Shown piece by piece: positions 58,819-64,000 of a stretch of DNA of 64,000 nt; position 1 is the first letter of the stretch; the number at the start of each line of letters is the position of its first letter. The notes beneath the pieces were generated by a model, which saw only the letters and a program-made list of their open reading frames with translations, did not search any database and was not told the origin of the DNA. A program made the translations under genes and the position numbers. Source of the DNA: Gammaproteobacteria bacterium (GTDB lineage: Bacteria > Pseudomonadota > Gammaproteobacteria > 21-64-14); assembly GCA_027013145.1 (NCBI GenBank), contig JALUXX010000056.1, forward strand, positions 24,975 to 88,974, given 5' to 3'.

Positions 58819-59475
58819 ATGACCGATATGAAGGCTGAATGCGCGGCAAGCCCCATCACGGCCCTGAACCTGGTGCCGATCGTCGTGGAGCAGACCGCGC
58901 GGGGCGAGCGGGCCTACGACATCTATTCGCGCCTGCTCAAGGAGCGGGTGATCTTTCTCGTCGGACCGGTCGAGGACTATACCGCGAACGTACTGGTGGC
59001 CCAGTTGCTGTTCCTGGAGTCCGAGAACCCCGACAAGGACATCCACCTCTACATCAACTCGCCCGGAGGATCGGTGAGCGCCGGACTGGCCATCTACGAC
59101 ACCATGCAGTTCATCAAGCCCGATGTCAGCACGATGTGCATCGGGCAGGCGGCGAGCATGGGTGCGGTGTTGCTGGCCGGCGGCGCGGCGGGCAAGCGTT
59201 ACTGTCTGCCGAACTCGCGTATCATGATCCATCAGCCGCTCGGCGGCATCCAGGGGCAGGCGGCGGACATCGACATCCACGCCAAGGAGATCCTGCGCAT
59301 CCGCGAGCGCCTCAATCAGATCCTCGCGAAGCACACCGGGCAGTCGCTGGAGCGGATCGAGCAGGACACCGACCGCGACCGCTTTCTCGGCGGCGACGAG
59401 GCGCGTGAATACGGTTTGATCGATGCCGTGCTCGCACATCGTCAGACATTGACGCAGGACAAGAAAACGACCTGA
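58819..59475 (+). CDS. clpP: ATP-dependent Clp protease proteolytic subunit
   Basis: Serine peptidase of the ClpXP protease (218 residues including a short propeptide). Catalytic Ser113 ([11 protein letters not shown]) and His138 (IMIHQPLGG). ATG 58819 has AAGGA nine bases upstream. clpX lies 185 bases downstream. Confidence 0.97.
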   Translation: MTDMKAECAASPITALNLVPIVVEQTARGERAYDIYSRLLKERVIFLVGPVEDYTANVLVAQLLFLESENPDKDIHLYINSPGGSVSAGLAIYDTMQFIKPDVSTMCIGQAASMGAVLLAGGAAGKRYCLPNSRIMIHQPLGGIQGQAADIDIHAKEILRIRERLNQILAKHTGQSLERIEQDTDRDRFLGGDEAREYGLIDAVLAHRQTLTQDKKTT

Positions 59476-59660
59476 GCGGGCGTGGCGGCGGCGTGCGTGG
59501 AACGAAAAAAACGCATGGATAGCAGGGTGTTGGGGCACGGGTCCGGGCGCGGAATGATGCGTGTGGAGACTTGCGCGAGGCGGTGGGAAGTAGTTGAATA
59601 GGATCGAGGGCGGACGCTGTTCGGCGGTGTCTGCGGGACCTTCCGGGCGAGGTTTGGGAC

Positions 59661-60938
<1,278 letters not shown>

Positions 60939-61059
60939 CCGTTTCCCGCACGGCCGGTTGCACGTCCCGCCGCGCACCCATCCGCTTGGCACGGATGTTG
61001 CTGTTATTCTGTCGGCACCGCCGGCGCCGGCATCCGGTCGCCCGGACGTCCGGTACGTA

Positions 61060-61087
61060 TTGAATCCCGAGCCGGCCGCCCCCACAT
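61060..61087 (+). promoter_or_regulatory. Possible sigma-32 promoter of lon
   Basis: TTGAAT (61060-61065), 14 bases, CCCCACAT (61080-61087), similar to CTTGAA-N13/14-CCCCAT-T. lon is a heat-shock gene in E. coli. It lies about 80 bases upstream of the ATG. Confidence 0.4.
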
Positions 61088-61168
61088 CTTTCGGGACGGC
61101 GGCAGGGCCGGGCGGCGCCCCGAAGGGCGTCCGCGGTCGGCGGCCCGAAACCATTGCGAGGATCCCCC

Positions 61169-63613
61169 ATGGCTAAAGACAAGGCTTCCGAAGTGACCGC
61201 GGAGCAGGAATTGACCGCGCCGGTACTCCCGTTGCGCGATGTGGTGGTATATCCGCATATGGTGATTCCGCTGTTCGTCGGTCGCGAGAAGTCGATCCAC
61301 GCCCTCGATGCGGCGATGCAGAACGACAAGCAGATTCTGCTCGTCGCGCAGAAGAGCGCCGAGGTGGACGATCCTCAGGTCGACGAGTTCCACCACTTCG
61401 GAACGCTGTCCACGATTCTGCAACTGCTCAAGCTCCCGGACGGGACGGTCAAGGTCCTCGTAGAGGGCGCCCGGCGGGCAGTGGCCGTCAACTTTCTGAC
61501 CACGGACGAGTATTTTTCGGCGCGGGTGGCGGTGCGCGAGCAGGCCGTGGCGGGCGACGAACGGGAGATCGAAGTGCTGGTGCGCTCTGTAATGGGTCAG
61601 TTCGACCACTACGTGAAGCTCAACAAAAAGATTCCTCCCGAAATCCTGACGTCGCTGGCCGGTATCGACGACCCGGGCCGGCTGGCGGACACCATCGCCG
61701 CGCATATGGCGCTCAAGCTCGACGAGAAGCAGCGCATCCTCGAGATCATCGATGTACGCCAGCGCCTCGAGCACCTGATGGGGCTCATCGAGGCCGAGAT
61801 CGACATCCTCCAGGTCGAGAAGCGCATCCGTACGCGCGTGAAGCAGCAGATGGAGAAGAGCCAGCGCGAGTACTACCTCAACGAGCAGATGAAGGCGATC
61901 CAGAAGGAGCTCGGCGAGTTGGAGGACGCGCCGAACGAACTCGAGGATCTCGCGCAGCGCATCGAAAAGGCCGGCATGCCCAAGGACGTGAAGGCCAAGG
62001 CCACGACTGAACTGAACAAGCTGCGGTTGATGTCGCCGATGTCGGCGGAGGCGACCGTGGTGCGCAACTACATCGAGTGGCTCGTCAACGCGCCGTGGAA
62101 GAAGCGCACCAAGATCCGCCACGACCTCGGTGCGGCCGAGGAGGTGCTCGAGGCGGATCACTACGGGCTGGAGAAGGTCAAGGAGCGCATCGTCGAGTAT
62201 CTCGCGGTGCAGCAGCGTGTGCGCAAGCTCAAGGGCCCCATCCTGTGCCTGGTCGGCCCCCCCGGCGTGGGCAAGACCTCGCTCGGGCGCTCGATCGCGC
62301 GCGCGACCAATCGCGAGTTCGTGCGCATGTCGCTCGGCGGCGTACGCGACGAGGCCGAAATCCGCGGCCACCGCCGCACCTACATCGGCTCACTCCCGGG
62401 CAAGATTATCCAGAATCTCGCCAAGGTCGGCGTCCGAAACCCGCTGTTCCTTCTCGACGAGATCGACAAGATGGCGATGGACTTCCGCGGCGACCCCTCT
62501 TCTGCGCTCCTCGAGGTTCTGGATCCGGAGCAGAACCACACGTTCAACGACCACTACCTGGAGGTGGACTTCGACCTGTCGGACGTGATGTTCGTAGCGA
62601 CCGCGAATACGCTCAACATCCCGCCGGCGCTGCTCGACCGCATGGAGGTCATCCGTCTGCCCGGTTATACCGAGGACGAGAAGATCAACATCGCCGAGCG
62701 CTATCTCGTGCCCAAGCAGATGAAGGCCAACGGCCTCAAGCCCGAGGAGCTTGCAATTACGGAGGCGGCGATCCGCGACATCGTGCGTTTCTATACGCGC
62801 GAGGCCGGGGTGCGCAACCTGGAGCGCGAGATCGCCAAGATCTGCCGCAAGGTGGTCAAGAACGTGCAGTTGAAGCCGACCTCGCAGACGATCACTGTCA
62901 CGCCCCGCTCGCTCGAGAAATACCTCGGGGTGCGACGGTTCCGCTACGGTCGTGCCGAGGAGCGCGACCAGGTCGGGCAGGTCACCGGGCTCGCGTGGAC
63001 GGAAGTCGGCGGCGAGCTGCTCACGATCGAGGCGGCCGTGGTTCCTGGCAAGGGCAAGCTGATCCACACCGGCCAGCTCGGCGACGTGATGCAGGAGTCC
63101 ATCCAGGCCGCGGTGACGGTGGTGCGCAGCCGCGCGGAGACCCTCGGGATCGATCCGGAATTCCACCAGAAGTTCGATCTGCATATCCACGTACCGGAAG
63201 GTGCCACCCCCAAGGACGGGCCCAGCGCGGGCGTGGGGATGTGCACGGCGCTGGTCTCGGCGCTGACGCGGATCCCGGTGCGCTCCGATGTCGCGATGAC
63301 CGGCGAGATCACCCTGCGCGGCGAGGTGCTGCCGATCGGCGGCCTCAAGGAGAAGCTCCTGGCCGCCCACCGCGGGGGTATCGGAATCGTCCTGATTCCG
63401 GAGGAGAACCGCAAGGACCTCGCCGAGATCCCGAAGAACATCAAGAACCGCCTCGACATCCGCCCGGTGCGCTGGATCGACGAGGTGCTGGCGGTCGCGC
63501 TGCAACACATGCCCTCGCCCTTGCACGGCCCCGAGACGCCGGACAAGGGTAAGCCGGCCGTCAAGGCGGAGGAGAGCAAGGCCAAGAAGGGCGGTCGGAT
63601 CCACGCCCACTGA
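61169..63613 (+). CDS. lon: ATP-dependent protease La
   Basis: AAA+ serine protease degrading misfolded and regulatory proteins (814 residues). N-terminal LON domain ([20 protein letters not shown]), coiled region ([19 protein letters not shown]), Walker [13 protein letters not shown] near 362, Walker B FLLDEIDK. The catalytic dyad is Ser686 ([10 protein letters not shown]) with Lys729 (GGLKEKLLA). A basic, His-ending tail follows. GAGG seven bases before ATG 61169. Confidence 0.97.
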   Translation: MAKDKASEVTAEQELTAPVLPLRDVVVYPHMVIPLFVGREKSIHALDAAMQNDKQILLVAQKSAEVDDPQVDEFHHFGTLSTILQLLKLPDGTVKVLVEGARRAVAVNFLTTDEYFSARVAVREQAVAGDEREIEVLVRSVMGQFDHYVKLNKKIPPEILTSLAGIDDPGRLADTIAAHMALKLDEKQRILEIIDVRQRLEHLMGLIEAEIDILQVEKRIRTRVKQQMEKSQREYYLNEQMKAIQKELGELEDAPNELEDLAQRIEKAGMPKDVKAKATTELNKLRLMSPMSAEATVVRNYIEWLVNAPWKKRTKIRHDLGAAEEVLEADHYGLEKVKERIVEYLAVQQRVRKLKGPILCLVGPPGVGKTSLGRSIARATNREFVRMSLGGVRDEAEIRGHRRTYIGSLPGKIIQNLAKVGVRNPLFLLDEIDKMAMDFRGDPSSALLEVLDPEQNHTFNDHYLEVDFDLSDVMFVATANTLNIPPALLDRMEVIRLPGYTEDEKINIAERYLVPKQMKANGLKPEELAITEAAIRDIVRFYTREAGVRNLEREIAKICRKVVKNVQLKPTSQTITVTPRSLEKYLGVRRFRYGRAEERDQVGQVTGLAWTEVGGELLTIEAAVVPGKGKLIHTGQLGDVMQESIQAAVTVVRSRAETLGIDPEFHQKFDLHIHVPEGATPKDGPSAGVGMCTALVSALTRIPVRSDVAMTGEITLRGEVLPIGGLKEKLLAAHRGGIGIVLIPEENRKDLAEIPKNIKNRLDIRPVRWIDEVLAVALQHMPSPLHGPETPDKGKPAVKAEESKAKKGGRIHAH

Positions 63614-63614
63614 C

Positions 63615-63631
63615 ACCGGCCGCACGCCGGT
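63615..63631 (+). terminator. Hairpin after lon
   Basis: ACCGGC (63615-63620) pairs with GCCGGT (63626-63631) over CGCAC, two bases after the lon stop. It shares its last base with the -35 of the next promoter and has no T tract. Confidence 0.4.
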
Positions 63632-63660
63632 TGACAGTTCTCGAAACCGCTTGCTATAAC
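63631..63660 (+). promoter_or_regulatory. Sigma-70 promoter of the HU gene
   Basis: Perfect TTGACA (63631-63636), 18 bases, TATAAC (63655-63660). It is the strongest-looking sigma-70 promoter in the window, giving a 5' leader of about 155 bases with long C/G runs before the HU gene. Confidence 0.8.
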
Positions 63661-63822
63661 AGCCGGGCGCCGGCCCCCGCCGCGCGCGCGCCAGCGCGTG
63701 CCGCCTCGCGGGCGCGAACGCCCGGCCCCCGCGGTTCCGGCACCGCACTCCGCATCCTTTGCGGTTTCCGAGTCGCCGTCCGCCCGGGTTGCTACCCCAC
63801 CCTGTCCAGGAGCATAACGATT

Positions 63823-64000
63823 ATGAATAAAGCGGACCTGATTGAAGTGGTGGCCAAATCCGTGGACCTTCCAAAGACCTCGGCGGCGCGCGCGGTGGAT
63901 GCGATGCTCGGGGCCATGACCAAGGCATTGAAGAAGGGGGATTCGGTGACGCTGGTCGGTTTCGGGAGCTTTCAGCTCCGCAGGCGCAAGGCGCGCAACG
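63823..64000 (+). CDS. hupB: DNA-binding protein HU, beta-type (partial)
   Basis: Nucleoid protein; the first 59 residues are in the window. MNKADLIEVVAKSVDLPKTS then VTLVGFGSFQLRRRKARN is the typical HU fold start. AGGAG lies about 10 bases before the ATG. It follows lon as in E. coli and many other gammaproteobacteria. Cut by the right edge. Confidence 0.95.
   Translation, partial: MNKADLIEVVAKSVDLPKTSAARAVDAMLGAMTKALKKGDSVTLVGFGSFQLRRRKARN

Noticed and set aside
59476..59660. A clear promoter between clpP and clpX
   Set aside because: TAGGAT near 59607 lacks any -35 at a workable distance; clpX may depend on read-through from clpP.

Overview
The window is about 64 kb of very GC-rich (roughly 70% by eye) chromosomal DNA from a gammaproteobacterium, probably a deep-branching lineage near the Chromatiales/Ectothiorhodospirales. 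The evidence is gene content and order. The run leuCDB-asd-fimV-truA-trpF-(trpBA)-accD-folC-SPOR-cvpA-purF-metZ resembles the pseudomonad arrangement. Other gammaproteobacterial marks are a tRNA cluster followed by tig-clpP-clpX-lon-hup, EF-P with EpmA/EpmB, parE-parC, and FimX/FimV homologues. The assignment is inference; no rRNA is present. I see no prophage, complete insertion sequence or CRISPR array. Nearly everything looks like core genome, with accessory signal concentrated in intergenic repeats, RNA elements and a few uncharacterised proteins.

Layout. 1-1017: ispA (cut by the left edge) and xseB. 1054-3695: an uncharacterised stress-type cluster of rubrerythrin, a GlpC-like Fe-S/CCG-domain protein and a DUF3501 protein, behind a perfect FNR box and a well-placed -10. 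3762-8524: a CNP1-like lipoprotein, then parE and parC. 8572-13668: a membrane adenylate/guanylate cyclase coupled to a repeat lipoprotein, divergent from htpX and a DUF1015 gene. 13669-18963: GC-rich dyad repeats, a FimX-type degenerate GGDEF/EAL protein, a GNAT acetyltransferase, a 168-bp inverted-repeat element and a PilZ-like protein. 19076-25910: the EF-P lysylation set (epmB / efp-epmA), psd, prmB, hemN and two small unknowns. 26178-32799: aroC, an MFS transporter, leuCDB and asd.

32955-47083: fimV, truA, the trp genes, accD, folC, a SPOR-domain gene, cvpA, purF, then metZ and a glycerate 2-kinase. metZ sits behind a sigma-70 promoter, a SAM-II riboswitch and an intrinsic terminator. 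47131-48225: more dyad repeats and a bfd-bfr iron-storage operon with a Fur box over its promoter. 48266-56352: lpxH, ppiB, a GltX2-like glutamyl-tRNA synthetase, cysS, a DUF2892 protein coupled to a GGDEF/EAL protein, and folD. 56475-57377: a Pro-Arg-His-Lys tRNA operon and a second copy of the inverted-repeat element. 57378-64000: tig, clpP, clpX, lon and the start of an HU gene.

Themes. Second-messenger signalling is prominent (one nucleotide cyclase, two GGDEF/EAL proteins, one PilZ-like protein) and may converge on type IV pili or cell polarity through FimX and FimV. Oxygen, iron and sulfur regulation is readable directly in the DNA as FNR box, Fur box and SAM-II switch. The strongest candidates for new biology are the FNR-linked rubrerythrin/Fe-S/DUF3501 cluster, the SAM-II-controlled metZ in this type of genome, and the paired 165-bp inverted-repeat elements.
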